Source: RDXT01 sp033762375 | Lineage (GTDB): Bacteria; Bacteroidota; Bacteroidia; J057 | DNA length: 64,000 bases | NCBI GenBank assembly: GCA_033762375.1 | Contig: JANRLQ010000095.1 | Location: 124,001 to 188,000, forward strand | Direction: 5' to 3' | Made by a program: the position numbers and the translations under genes | Notes under the pieces: model-generated | Told to the model about the DNA's origin: nothing | Database searches by the model: none | What the model saw: the letters and a program-made list of their open reading frames with translations, nothing else | In this document: positions 26,403 to 35,142 of the stretch, one piece after another | Numbering within the stretch: position 1 is the stretch's first letter | Layout of the letters: every line of letters starts with the position of its first letter

Positions 26403-28367
26403 TTACTGCCGCTGTAGCGTGAAGATGCCCGTTTTATCTCCGGCTTCCACCCGCAGCAGGTACATACCCGCAGCGAGGTCGCCGATTGACAGGGTCAGCT
26501 CCGAAACCTGCCGGGCATGATACACCTGCATCATGCGTCCCTGCGCGTCGTACACCGCTGCCTGAACCCGTGCGTAGGGTTGATCCAGCTGTAACTGTAC
26601 CTGATCAGCAGCAGGATTGGGGAAAATCCGCAGATCAAGCTGCCCCAGCCGGGGATCCGTGCTCACCTGGGTGACGGCTGTACACGCGGAGGTATCGGTG
26701 CAAGCGCCTTTGGTGATCGCTACGGCATAACTGCCGTTGCGCACCGGCACAAAACTCTGGTCCGTAGCACCGGGTATCGGGGCGAGTCCTTGTCCGCAGT
26801 CCAGCCATTGATAGGTCACCTCAGACATGACGGCCTGGAGGGTAGGGGGGAAGTTAGGCACGAGGGTAATGGTTGGATCCAGCTCCGTCACCTGGAGGCT
26901 CAGGTTCACGACCGAGTCACAACCGGCGGCTGAGACGAAGGTCTGGGTATATTGACCTGCTTGCGTAAGGTTTTGATTACCAAATTGATAGGTTTCTTCT
27001 TTGCAAATAGTGGCGCTAAAGGACAAGGTCAGCGGAGCCGAAACCTCCAGGTGGAGGGTCACGGTCGAGTCACACCCTTGGGAAGCCGTAAAAACAGCTG
27101 TATAAGTCCCGGTATTCACCAGGGTCTGCCCGCCAAACAAGAGGGTGTCTCCCTGGCAAATGGTGAGGCTGTCGGTTGTTTCAAATTCTGCCAGAACAGA
27201 CAGGTTTTGGGTGAGCGTGTCCGGGCATAGGCCTGTGCTGACATACGTTACGGTATAGGCACCTGCGGGGCTTGTGACCAGGTCAATGGTACCTGTCGCA
27301 GGATCAATGACCAGTCCCTGTGAGCCGCTGAATACCCCGCTGGCCGAACCACTGACTACCGGCACAGGAGAAGCTGCTCCATGGCAATATTCATTCGCCC
27401 CATATGCAAAGGACACTTCGGGTCGTACTACCACCGTGATGCTGTCACACAGGCCGGGTGTCACACATCCGCCCTCGGCCCGCACATAATAGGTGGTAGT
27501 GGTACCGGGGGCCAGGGTGAAAACTTCCAGCGTATCTGCGATGAGGCTGTTGCCGCTGCAGGCGCCGGTATAGATATGCCATTGGAGGGCATCATTGAGG
27601 GTGCCAAATACAGACAGGTCCACCGTCGCGCCGGGGCAGATGGTGTCCGCGCTGAGCACCAGGCTGTCAATGAAAGGTGCTGCGCAAGCTACTCCGTAGG
27701 TAACGGTCAGTTTGGGGCGATTGGCCGGGATGCTGGCCTCCCGGCTGTTAAAACGCTGGGTGGACTGGACGGATCCTTCATTTCCGATGACGATCCAGCC
27801 AAAGTTGGTACCAGGGTTGTCTACCCAGCCCTGGACATCTGCCATTATCTGGGTCGAAGTCCAGTTGTACGGACCAAAATTGCCTATAGATACGGTAGCC
27901 GAGGCTGTTGAGACATAGTCACCACCGGGATTGGTCCAGAACTGTCCTGGAAAAAAACGATGCAGCCAGGTAGCATCATTATTGGTCGCACCTGCGCCCA
28001 TCCCGCCCCCGCCGGTAGTCGCCACAGAGGTACCTTCACCCCAGTCCTGGGTCAGCAGGTGTACCGAGACGGGATTGGGACCCAGCCCCCCGAGGCTTTT
28101 GGTCATGGTCAGGGTCGCGCTGGTGATGGTAGAACCTGCCGGGATGCCCGAAAGGTCAAACTTGAGCAGGCCCCTGCGGATCACACTGTTGTTCGTCACA
28201 CCTGCATATATGTCAGCACCCGCACCATTTGAAAAAGCACCGTTTTCGTCTTCGTAGAGGGTATTGTCCTGAACCGGATTCAGGACCACGGTCACTTGGG
28301 CCGGCAGCAGCCTCGTCAGGGCGACCAGCAATCCTGTGAGCAGTAAGCGGTAGATGTTGTTCATCAT
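26403..28367 (-). CDS. Secreted DNRLRE-domain protein with T9SS type A sorting signal
   Basis: 654 residues. Signal peptide (about 1-24, LLLTGLLVALTRLLPAQ). Residues 25-230 match the DNRLRE domain, recognised by NPVQDNTLYEDENG, the RRGLLKFDLSGIPAGSTI strand and the PKLTVTYG end. The middle carries Ig-like segments and two ~45-residue repeats (CQGDTLLFGG / CKEETYQFGN ... GCDS.V.L.L.V). The last ~75 residues (IFPNPAADQVQLQL to GIFTLQ) are a type A T9SS C-terminal signal, which is cleaved on export. Extracellular location is well supported; activity is not evident. Single gene, preceded by about 115 bases with a direct path to the upstream YvaD-like gene on the same strand. Confidence 0.85.
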   Translation of the reverse strand: MMNNIYRLLLTGLLVALTRLLPAQVTVVLNPVQDNTLYEDENGAFSNGAGADIYAGVTNNSVIRRGLLKFDLSGIPAGSTITSATLTMTKSLGGLGPNPVSVHLLTQDWGEGTSVATTGGGGMGAGATNNDATWLHRFFPGQFWTNPGGDYVSTASATVSIGNFGPYNWTSTQIMADVQGWVDNPGTNFGWIVIGNEGSVQSTQRFNSREASIPANRPKLTVTYGVACAAPFIDSLVLSADTICPGATVDLSVFGTLNDALQWHIYTGACSGNSLIADTLEVFTLAPGTTTTYYVRAEGGCVTPGLCDSITVVVRPEVSFAYGANEYCHGAASPVPVVSGSASGVFSGSQGLVIDPATGTIDLVTSPAGAYTVTYVSTGLCPDTLTQNLSVLAEFETTDSLTICQGDTLLFGGQTLVNTGTYTAVFTASQGCDSTVTLHLEVSAPLTLSFSATICKEETYQFGNQNLTQAGQYTQTFVSAAGCDSVVNLSLQVTELDPTITLVPNFPPTLQAVMSEVTYQWLDCGQGLAPIPGATDQSFVPVRNGSYAVAITKGACTDTSACTAVTQVSTDPRLGQLDLRIFPNPAADQVQLQLDQPYARVQAAVYDAQGRMMQVYHARQVSELTLSIGDLAAGMYLLRVEAGDKTGIFTLQRQ

Positions 28368-28482
28368 AAGTAGGTTAGGGTTGAAAACCTGTATACGTAT
28401 ATCATAACATACAAAGTTTACAAACCCTACCTGTCACCTTCAAAAAGATGAAATAAGCCGTACCAATTTCCGGGCTGAAATA

Positions 28483-28872
28483 TCAGGCGGTATCGAAACG
28501 TATGAGTTTAGGAATAAAAAACAGGGGATACAGGAACAAAAATAAGTTGGGTATCCACCAGGTCAGGTCGTAGTCGTGGCGCAGCACCCAAAAGGCGATG
28601 GCTTGTAAACCTGAGACACTCGTCAGCACCAGTGAAATAAGCGCCAGCGCCTGCCAGCGCGACGCCTGCCGCCGGTATAACCAAAGACTGCTCAGGCCGG
28701 TGGCAGATACCAGCATATCCAGCGGAAAGAAAGACCAGTTCCAATCTACCAGGATGGGGTTGGTGTAGTCGTTGTAGAGGTACTCGGCCGGGATCAGGTG
28801 CAGGACCGTGATACCCCAGTAGAGGAGAAAGCCGATATCTGTCACGAGAAAAAAATACCGGAGCGTTTGCAT
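28483..28872 (-). CDS. YvaD/DUF5360-like small membrane protein
   Basis: 129 residues with four predicted membrane helices: LRYFFLVTDIGFLLYWGI, FFPLDMLVSATGLSSLWLY, WQALALISLVLTSVSGLQAI and WWIPNLFLFLYPLFFIPKLI. The order and the Pro/Trp-rich loops resemble the DUF5360 (YvaD) family, whose function I do not know. It sits between the DNRLRE protein and miaA on the same strand, 80 bases after miaA, and may be the last gene of a TMEM220-miaA-YvaD transcript. Confidence 0.7.
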   Translation of the reverse strand: MQTLRYFFLVTDIGFLLYWGITVLHLIPAEYLYNDYTNPILVDWNWSFFPLDMLVSATGLSSLWLYRRQASRWQALALISLVLTSVSGLQAIAFWVLRHDYDLTWWIPNLFLFLYPLFFIPKLIRFDTA

Positions 28873-28954
28873 GTTCGGATAGCTTAGATTGGGAAAGGTC
28901 CTGGTTGAGTAGTGTCAGTGAAGCCATGCGGCTCCCGGCAGCCAGCGCCGGGGA

Positions 28955-29902
28955 TCAGCGCCCGTGAAGCAGTGCATCCAGCCATTCTTCCCTGAATGCG
29001 CCCCCTGGTGTCCGGACCGTACCCGCCTCTACCCACGTAATATCCTCGTATCTGCGCATCCAGGTGAGTTGGCGTTTGGCATAACGGCGGCTGTTTTGTT
29101 TGATGCGTTCAACGGCAGCCGTCAGGTCTGTCTGGCCCTGTAGGAAGGCGATAAGTTCTTGATAGCCAATTGTTTGGAGAGCGTGGAGGTCGGGTGAATA
29201 TCCCATATTCAACAGGCCTGTCACCTCTTGCAGCAGGCCTCTGTCCATCATCTCGTCCACCCGCCGGTTGATGCGGTCATAGAGCCGGTCGCGGTCGTCG
29301 GTAAGGCCGATGGTGATGACCTGCCAGGGTAATGCAGGTGATTTGGGGCCTGTCCTGAATGCAGAGATCGGGTGTCCGCTGCTGCGCCAGACCTCCAGGG
29401 CGCGTATGATCCGGGCGGGGTTTTGCCGGTCAACTACCGCATACGTGGCTGGGTCCACCGTCGCCAGTTCTGCCAGCAGGGGGGACAGTCCCTCCTGCTC
29501 AAACGTCAGTTTCAGGGCTTCCCGCACTTCGCCTGATGCGGGCGGTATAGCATCCATGCCATACAGCAGGGCGTCGAGGTACAGGGTGGACCCGCCGGCT
29601 ACGATGGCTACCTCATGTGTCTCAAACCAGTCATCCAGCCACTGCCGGGCCTCCCGGGCAAAAAGACCAGCATTATAAGGCTGGTCCGGGGTCAGGATGT
29701 CAATAAAAGCATGGGGAATATCGCCCCGCTCTTCAGGCGTGGGCTTGGCAGTGCCGATGTCCAGGTAACAATATACCTGCCGGGCATCTGCGGATACAAT
29801 AGCCGTATCGTATCGTTTGGCCAGATGCAGCGAGAGAGCTGTTTTACCTACTGCGGTCGGGCCTGCGATACAGATCAGGGTTTTCTGCGAAAAATAGCTC
29901 AA
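28955..29902 (-). CDS. miaA: tRNA dimethylallyltransferase
   Basis: Transfers a dimethylallyl group to N6 of adenine-37 in tRNAs that read codons starting with U. 315 residues, a normal length. The N-terminal P-loop CIAGPTAVGKTALS, the SADARQVY motif with DIGTAKPT, the GGSTLYLDALLYG loop and the RRYAKRQLTWMRR basic motif of the tRNA-binding half are all present. The start overlaps the stop of the upstream TMEM220-like gene by four bases, so the two are cotranscribed. Confidence 0.96.
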   Translation of the reverse strand: MSYFSQKTLICIAGPTAVGKTALSLHLAKRYDTAIVSADARQVYCYLDIGTAKPTPEERGDIPHAFIDILTPDQPYNAGLFAREARQWLDDWFETHEVAIVAGGSTLYLDALLYGMDAIPPASGEVREALKLTFEQEGLSPLLAELATVDPATYAVVDRQNPARIIRALEVWRSSGHPISAFRTGPKSPALPWQVITIGLTDDRDRLYDRINRRVDEMMDRGLLQEVTGLLNMGYSPDLHALQTIGYQELIAFLQGQTDLTAAVERIKQNSRRYAKRQLTWMRRYEDITWVEAGTVRTPGGAFREEWLDALLHGR

Positions 29903-30255
29903 TCCACAGGCTTTTGACGGGTGATCACCCAGGTCATCAGGGTGCTGAGAACCATTCCCCCAAACTCACGGGCCTCTTCAATATAGGGATAGTCATTCTG
30001 CATGCCCTCCGCAAATCCGATCCCGTCTTTATTGGTCAGAAACTGAATAAACCCCGGAAGATACCGCAGGAGCCCTGCCACACAAAACAGCAGGGTGGTA
30101 AAGGCAATTTTAGGATCTTTCCCAAAACCTGTACCCGATGCTACTACAGCCAGGACTACGTACAAGGCCGTCCAATAAATCCAGTCCGGGTCATTAAGCT
30201 GAAACCAGGCAAACAGTGCAAAAATGACCGTAAATACAATCCGGATGGGTTTCAT
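29899..30255 (-). CDS. Transmembrane 220 (TMEM220) family protein
   Basis: 118 residues with hydrophobic helices at about 6-18, 26-44, 50-68 and near the C-terminus. The FAWFQLNDPDWIYW motif close to the N-terminus is the hallmark of the TMEM220 family, small inner-membrane proteins without known activity. It overlaps miaA by four bases and is separated from the TonB receptor gene upstream by 75 bases. Confidence 0.82.
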   Translation of the reverse strand: MKPIRIVFTVIFALFAWFQLNDPDWIYWTALYVVLAVVASGTGFGKDPKIAFTTLLFCVAGLLRYLPGFIQFLTNKDGIGFAEGMQNDYPYIEEAREFGGMVLSTLMTWVITRQKPVD

Positions 30256-30330
30256 ATTTTTTTGTGGCCAACATACAGAATTTCAGGCGTTGTCCAATGC
30301 CTGCTGCTAAAAATCATCAATCCCTGCGGA

Positions 30331-32703
30331 TCAGAACTCGATCCGGTAGTTGAGCAGCGGTATCAGGCCCAGTTGGTACCGGGTCACTACCTGGTCCTGC
30401 ACAAAGTCCCATGCCCGGAAGGCAACATTCAGCTGGTTGGTGACATTCTGAATGTCTATGCCCAGGGTACGGGTGTATTTGGGTTTGTTGAGTTTAAAAG
30501 TCACCCGCAGGTCCGTCCGGAAGTACGCAGGCAGGGTCTCTGCAAATCCCTGTGTCTCATCATATACGGTGATGCGGGCGGCGCGGGAGGCGGCTGTGTC
30601 CACGGGCATGGTCCACATGCCACCCGCGTAGATGACCCTGAGGTTGACGCCCAGGGTGCGGTTGTTCTGGCGGCGGGTAGTACTGCTAAATTCCCGCCCG
30701 GCGGTCAGGCTGAGGGCATACCGCCCATTAAACCGGGTATCACGCCATACCTGGTCGCTGCCCTGGTACGCAGACTCGTACAGGGCCGAGCTGAAGAGCA
30801 GGTAATACTGGCGGGACAGGTATTTCTCGACGCTGAGCTCCAGGCCATAGTTGCGTCCGGATCCTTCATTCACCAGTGAGTCTGATACAAATCCCTCGAT
30901 TTGGTTCAGGGCGGAGTAGGTGCCATGGGTCTGAGATACGGGTACGCCATAGAGCCACTGTGCATACGGTTCGGCGCGGAGGTGCAGGGTTTCGTTCAGG
31001 TGAAAGTTATAACTCAGCACCAGGTGATGCGCCCGTGTGAAATCCAGGTCCCGGTTAGGCTGGTAGGCAGTACCCCCTGGCTGGGTAAATACTGAAAAAT
31101 ACGTACCGGGAAGCTGAAGCTGGCTGTGATTGCCGTAGGAAAGGCGGAGATCATGCCGGGCGGCGGGTCGCCAGGTGGCAGAGAGGCGGGGCTCCAGGGA
31201 GCGGCTGCCATTGAGAAAAAAATACATCGCATGTAACCCCGCCTGAAGGTCGAGCCGGGGCACAGGTTTAAAAAGCAGTGTCGTGTAGGGCTGGAGCAGC
31301 CAGGAAGAACCTGTATGGTCTGCCAGGAGCTTGAGCTCGCCGTCGGGTGTGAGGGGGCGGAGTTCGATACGGGTGGTAGTGGCAGAGCGGGTCAGGTAAG
31401 CCCCGGCGGTCAGCGAGGCCCGGGCAGAGAGCCGGGTAGTGACCGAGGTGGTCAGCGAGATCCTGCCTTGTGTAAGGCGGTCATATTCAGCGGTTTCGCG
31501 TGTGCCATTGTCCTGAATAAAATCTCCCTGCCGCTCACTGTCTATCCCGGAGACCACCAGTGAGGACCGGATCAGGGTCCGCTCACCCAGGAGCAGGCGG
31601 TGGGTAATGCCACCTGCGCCCATATTGGAAAAAAAGCTGATATCATACCGGTCTTTGGCGGTCTCGGGCTGTGAGTCAGGCGCCTGAAACACATTGCTGC
31701 TCAGGCCCCCCATCCCAAACACCGTGAAGGTGCCGGCTTTGGCTGTCGGGAAGCTGAGGTTAAAAGCCAGGTCCTGAAACTTGATCGTTTCGCCACCAAA
31801 AGTGATCCCCATCAGGCCCAGCAGCCCCGTGAAGGAGTAGCGGTAGTTGACAAGAAATGAGCTGGAATGTTTGGCAGAAAGTGGCCCCTCCGCCGACAGG
31901 TCAATGCCGATCAGGCTGGCCTGGGCCGTGCCTTCGTATTGTTCATTGTTGCCCCGCCGGAGGTTGATGTCAAATACACCAGAGAGTGCATTGCCATACT
32001 GTGCAGCAAAGGCACCGGTCGAGAGGCTGGAGTTGGTCATCAGCTGAGAACTCAGCAGGATGGTTCCCCCGCCGCTCTGGCTGAGCCGGTCGGAGAAGGT
32101 ACCAGCATTGGTCAGGTGGTTGGGATTGACGATGTCCACCCCTTCGAGCCGCCACTGGACACTGTTGGGAGAGTTGCCCCGGATGATGAGGTGATTGGCC
32201 TGGTCATGCGCCTGCACCACACCCGGATATGAGGTAGCCATACGGGCCGGATCAAAGTACACCGCTGCATATCGCTGGGTTTCCTCTACCGTAAATACCC
32301 GTGTCGAGACAGGCCCCGGGTCCCGGTTGATGCGGGCAGCTATCTCTACCGCACCTGCTTCAAACACCTGTGCATCCAGCGTGATGTCCGCGACGGTTTC
32401 TTTGCCGGAAATCACCACCAATCCGGGATCGGTATAGGTCGCAAATCCCTGGGCGGATATCGTCAGCACATACCGGGCTGCCGGTACCGGCGTCAGCCGG
32501 AATTCGCCTGCCGCATCCGTTTGACCTGCCAGCTCGACCCCTTCTGCTGAGAGGGTCACCCGGGCATCGGCTATGGGTTTACCTGTGACGATGTCTGAGA
32601 CCGTACCCCGTACCGTCTGGCCTGTCGGCTGAGCTACACCAGCTATCCAGCATCCGACTATCCATACCCCTATCCCGACCATGCGCAGTATGCCTACCTT
32701 CAT
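30331..32703 (-). CDS. TonB-dependent outer-membrane receptor
   Basis: 790 residues. Signal peptide, then a carboxypeptidase-regulatory-like domain (TVRGTVSDIVTGKPIADARVTL to GFATYTDPGLVV), a plug domain (ARMATSYPGVVQAHDQANHLIIRGNSPN, GVDIVNPNHL) and a 22-strand-type barrel ending in LLNYRIEF with terminal Phe. This is the layout of Bacteroidota TonB receptors that take up large or scarce solutes with energy from the inner membrane. There is no SusD-like partner nearby, so a polysaccharide utilisation locus is unlikely; peptides, siderophores or other solutes are possible. It is a paralogue of the receptor at 60592-63042, sharing plug motifs such as RGNSP and the C-terminal I-x-F. Confidence 0.9.
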   Translation of the reverse strand: MKVGILRMVGIGVWIVGCWIAGVAQPTGQTVRGTVSDIVTGKPIADARVTLSAEGVELAGQTDAAGEFRLTPVPAARYVLTISAQGFATYTDPGLVVISGKETVADITLDAQVFEAGAVEIAARINRDPGPVSTRVFTVEETQRYAAVYFDPARMATSYPGVVQAHDQANHLIIRGNSPNSVQWRLEGVDIVNPNHLTNAGTFSDRLSQSGGGTILLSSQLMTNSSLSTGAFAAQYGNALSGVFDINLRRGNNEQYEGTAQASLIGIDLSAEGPLSAKHSSSFLVNYRYSFTGLLGLMGITFGGETIKFQDLAFNLSFPTAKAGTFTVFGMGGLSSNVFQAPDSQPETAKDRYDISFFSNMGAGGITHRLLLGERTLIRSSLVVSGIDSERQGDFIQDNGTRETAEYDRLTQGRISLTTSVTTRLSARASLTAGAYLTRSATTTRIELRPLTPDGELKLLADHTGSSWLLQPYTTLLFKPVPRLDLQAGLHAMYFFLNGSRSLEPRLSATWRPAARHDLRLSYGNHSQLQLPGTYFSVFTQPGGTAYQPNRDLDFTRAHHLVLSYNFHLNETLHLRAEPYAQWLYGVPVSQTHGTYSALNQIEGFVSDSLVNEGSGRNYGLELSVEKYLSRQYYLLFSSALYESAYQGSDQVWRDTRFNGRYALSLTAGREFSSTTRRQNNRTLGVNLRVIYAGGMWTMPVDTAASRAARITVYDETQGFAETLPAYFRTDLRVTFKLNKPKYTRTLGIDIQNVTNQLNVAFRAWDFVQDQVVTRYQLGLIPLLNYRIEF

Positions 32704-32824
32704 AACCTTCGTTTAATTATTGGGCCAAATTAACCCACAAATTAGCACATACACAGGCCAACCTTGCAAAGAATCTGTCGCTGGACACAATGATTTCAGT
32801 CACGTGCATTCGATTGCCGCTGCA

Positions 32825-33541
32825 TCAGATCGCCTGATGATTGAAGGGCTGGATGACCATCTCCGACACAACCCCGGAGCTTGGCTGCTGGCACAGAAAC
32901 CAGATGGCGCGGCCTGCTTCTTTGGCGAGGATAAATTTGTCCCGCTGCACCCGGAGGTCTATTTCGTCCCAAAAGGGTGTATCCACGCCTCCCAGGTAGA
33001 GGTTGGTGATGCGTATATCCGTGCGTTTGAGTTCTTCGCGGACAGACTTCATCATGCCGTTGAGGCCATATTTGGAGGCGGCATAGGCAGCGGCACCCGC
33101 CATAGGGGTTTTGCCCAGGACGCCGGGGATATTAATAATCAACCCTTTTTTAGCCTCCTTCATCTGCGGGAGAAAATACTTGAGGATCAGAAACGGTCCG
33201 ACGAGATTGGCCTGGAGGGTCTGCTGGAAGTCAGCGAGGCTGAGGGACTCCATCGGCTTGATGATGCCGATCCCGGCAGCGTTGACGATCACATCGAGCT
33301 GTGGTACGAGGCGGTGAATATGGGCGGCAGCGGCGGCAATGTCGTCCTCGCGGCTGAGATCTGCCTGGATGAGTTGTTCCGGGGCCAGTCCCAGCTCCTG
33401 CCGGATGATCTGAAGTTTGTCAGTGTTGCGGCCCATGAGGTAGAGCCGGGCACCAGATTGTTTGAGCAGGCGTGCGGCCTCGGCACCGATACCGCCGGTC
33501 GCGCCGGTGATGAGGACATGTTTGCCCTGAATAGTCTCCAT
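32825..33541 (-). CDS. Short-chain dehydrogenase/reductase
   Basis: 238 residues. Classical SDR features are all visible: cofactor-binding TGATGGIG near the N-terminus, the acidic NAD(P) selectivity region after LMGRN, NAAG (about 88-91), and the active-site YAASK with the expected downstream Lys. The RN after the second strand leans towards NADP(H). Such proteins reduce or oxidise carbonyl or alcohol groups of small molecules or lipids; the substrate cannot be told. Single gene between the TonB receptor and folE, with about 120 bases to the former. Confidence 0.9.
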   Translation of the reverse strand: METIQGKHVLITGATGGIGAEAARLLKQSGARLYLMGRNTDKLQIIRQELGLAPEQLIQADLSREDDIAAAAAHIHRLVPQLDVIVNAAGIGIIKPMESLSLADFQQTLQANLVGPFLILKYFLPQMKEAKKGLIINIPGVLGKTPMAGAAAYAASKYGLNGMMKSVREELKRTDIRITNLYLGGVDTPFWDEIDLRVQRDKFILAKEAGRAIWFLCQQPSSGVVSEMVIQPFNHQAI

Positions 33542-33844
33542 GTATTCTCGTCAATTAAGGAAAAAAAGGGTAGCGCATGGAGTAACTATAAACCGGGGGG
33601 CTTGTTTACGCGATACCCGAAAAAGCTGACCCAACGAAAAGAGGCTGTCTTGTTGAGACAGCCTCCAGGATGAGAGATCCAGTGTTCAGGAATACGCTAA
33701 AAATTACATTCCGCTGCTGACTCGATCTTTTGCACAAATACTGCGTCAGAAAAGGCCTCAGTTGGTTCGCCAAACTCGGGTTGCCTTCCTGGTCTTCGCA
33801 CAAAATCTCTTCGCCAAATCCGGAGGTTATTTTTCGGGTATTAC
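33542..33844. other. Intergenic stretch between SDR and folE
   Basis: About 300 bases with no supported gene. It holds the SDR promoter side and the folE terminator described separately. A short TTCGCCAAA motif occurs twice (near 33767 and 33811). Nothing else stands out. Confidence 0.5.
33637..33665 (-). terminator. Intrinsic terminator of the folE transcript
   Basis: Perfect 10-bp stem GAGGCTGTCT / AGACAGCCTC with a five-base loop (33641-33665). On the minus strand, the direction of folE, it is followed directly by TTTT. It is about 180 bases beyond the folE stop. Confidence 0.75.
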
Positions 33845-34579
33845 TTAGGATTCGCGGAGCGAGACGTACTTCAGAAATTCTGTCCGGACCTCCGGTTTCA
33901 GAAATTTACCAGCGTAGTCTGCGGTCACAGTAGAGCTGTTGACATCATGGATGCCGCGGGCGGACACACACATATGGTTGGCATCCACCACGATGGCCAC
34001 ATCCTCAGTCTCCAGCACCCGTTTGAGTTCTTCCAGGATTTGTCGGGTCATGCGCTCCTGTACTTGTGGGCGCTGGGCATAATATTGTACGATCCGGTTG
34101 AGTTTGGACAGGCCGATGACTTTTCCGGAGGAAATATAAGCTACATGCGCTTTTCCGTAGATAGGTACGAAGTGATGCTCACAGTGAGAGTGGAAGGTGA
34201 TGTCCCGCTCCACGAGCATCTGGTCGTATTGATACTTGTTTTCAAAGAGGCGCACATCCGGTTTGTTGTCCGGGTTGAGCCCGCTGAAAATTTCCTTTAC
34301 GTACATTTTGGCTACCCGGCGTGGCGTACCCTTGAGGCTGTCATCATCCAGATCGAGTCCGAGGATCGTCATGATCTCCCGGAATTTATCCGTGATGAGC
34401 TCGATTTTTGTGTCGTCATCCAGGTCAAAAGCGTCCTGACGTATCGGCGTATCCACGGAGGCAGAAAAGTGGTCATCGCCAGAGTCGTCTTGAGCACCGT
34501 GTTTCCCTGTGTGGTGGCCGTTGGAGGTGGTGTGGCCATTGTGGCCAGTCTGTCCGTCAGCGTGAAGGATATTCCACAT
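33845..34579 (-). CDS. folE: GTP cyclohydrolase I with His-rich N-terminal extension
   Basis: Converts GTP to 7,8-dihydroneopterin triphosphate, first step of folate and related pterin synthesis. The catalytic core is complete: HSHCEHH (zinc ligands from this motif), VIGLSKLNR, QERMT and the third ligand region ANHMCVSARG. The frame is open to 34618, but I prefer the Met at 34579, which leaves only a 23-base overlap with the upstream pterin synthase gene. Between that Met and the core lies a low-complexity tail with seven His and several Asp within about 32 residues (HNGHTTSNGHHTGKH). Such a tail could bind zinc or another metal; that is inference. Translation is probably coupled to the upstream gene. 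Confidence 0.94.
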   Translation of the reverse strand: MWNILHADGQTGHNGHTTSNGHHTGKHGAQDDSGDDHFSASVDTPIRQDAFDLDDDTKIELITDKFREIMTILGLDLDDDSLKGTPRRVAKMYVKEIFSGLNPDNKPDVRLFENKYQYDQMLVERDITFHSHCEHHFVPIYGKAHVAYISSGKVIGLSKLNRIVQYYAQRPQVQERMTRQILEELKRVLETEDVAIVVDANHMCVSARGIHDVNSSTVTADYAGKFLKPEVRTEFLKYVSLRES

Positions 34580-35009
34580 AGTTTCGTTCGGTTTCGTAGA
34601 GATAAATAGTGAGTTCAAAAGAAGGGCCGAGCTTGGCCGAGAGGATTTCCCAGATTACCCTGGCGATGTTTTCAGCCGTGGGGTTGAGTGTCCGGAAGGC
34701 TTCGGTATCGAGATTCAGGTTTTTGTGGTCAAAATGCTCAAGCACATGCTCATGGATCAGGTCTTTGAGTACCTTCATGTCAATGACATAGCCGGTTCGG
34801 GGATCTACTTCGCCCGCAACTTTTACTACCAGTTCATAGTTATGACCATGATAGTTGGGGTTGTTGCATTTGCCGAAGACCTTGCGGTTAGTGGCTTCAT
34901 CCCAGTCGGGATTGTGCAGGCGATGCGCAGCGTTAAAGTGTTCTTTTCTGTAAACGGCAACTCTCATCCAGGGTTGTTCTAAAAGCGGAGATGGTAAGAC
35001 AGCGGACAA
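34557..35009 (-). CDS. 6-pyruvoyl-tetrahydropterin synthase / QueD family
   Basis: Acts on dihydroneopterin triphosphate, the FolE product, to give either 6-pyruvoyl-tetrahydropterin or 6-carboxy-tetrahydropterin (the queuosine precursor). Residues: zinc ligands His29, His54 and His56, catalytic Cys48 in FGKCNNPN, and a C-terminal YLYETERNYVEY. Translation may begin at residue 15 (MRVAVYRKEHFNAAH, 34967), since the first 14 residues are not family-like. The 3' end overlaps folE, giving a pterin operon of two successive enzymes. No queC, queE or queF is in the window to settle the pathway; a carbinolamine dehydratase gene at 63287 would favour a tetrahydrobiopterin-type cofactor. Gene symbol left open for that reason. 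Confidence 0.9.
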   Translation of the reverse strand: MSAVLPSPLLEQPWMRVAVYRKEHFNAAHRLHNPDWDEATNRKVFGKCNNPNYHGHNYELVVKVAGEVDPRTGYVIDMKVLKDLIHEHVLEHFDHKNLNLDTEAFRTLNPTAENIARVIWEILSAKLGPSFELTIYLYETERNYVEYPSR

Positions 35010-35078
35010 AGTCAGGGTATCTTTATAAGATGCATACTTGCCGCCATGGTAATACGCTAAACAAGTTCGCAGGGTTAA

Positions 35079-35108
35079 TGTTTAATCATTGGTTAAAATT
35101 ATTAAACA
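35079..35108. promoter_or_regulatory. Palindrome in the divergent pterin/desaturase promoter region
   Basis: TGTTTAAT and ATTAAACA form an 8-bp inverted repeat with 14 AT-rich bases between. It lies 35 bases ahead of the desaturase gene and 70 bases from the pterin operon that runs the other way, a natural place for a shared operator. The regulator is unknown. Confidence 0.4.
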
Positions 35109-35142
35109 ATACCTCTGACTTGTTCAAGCAGGGGTCAAATAT

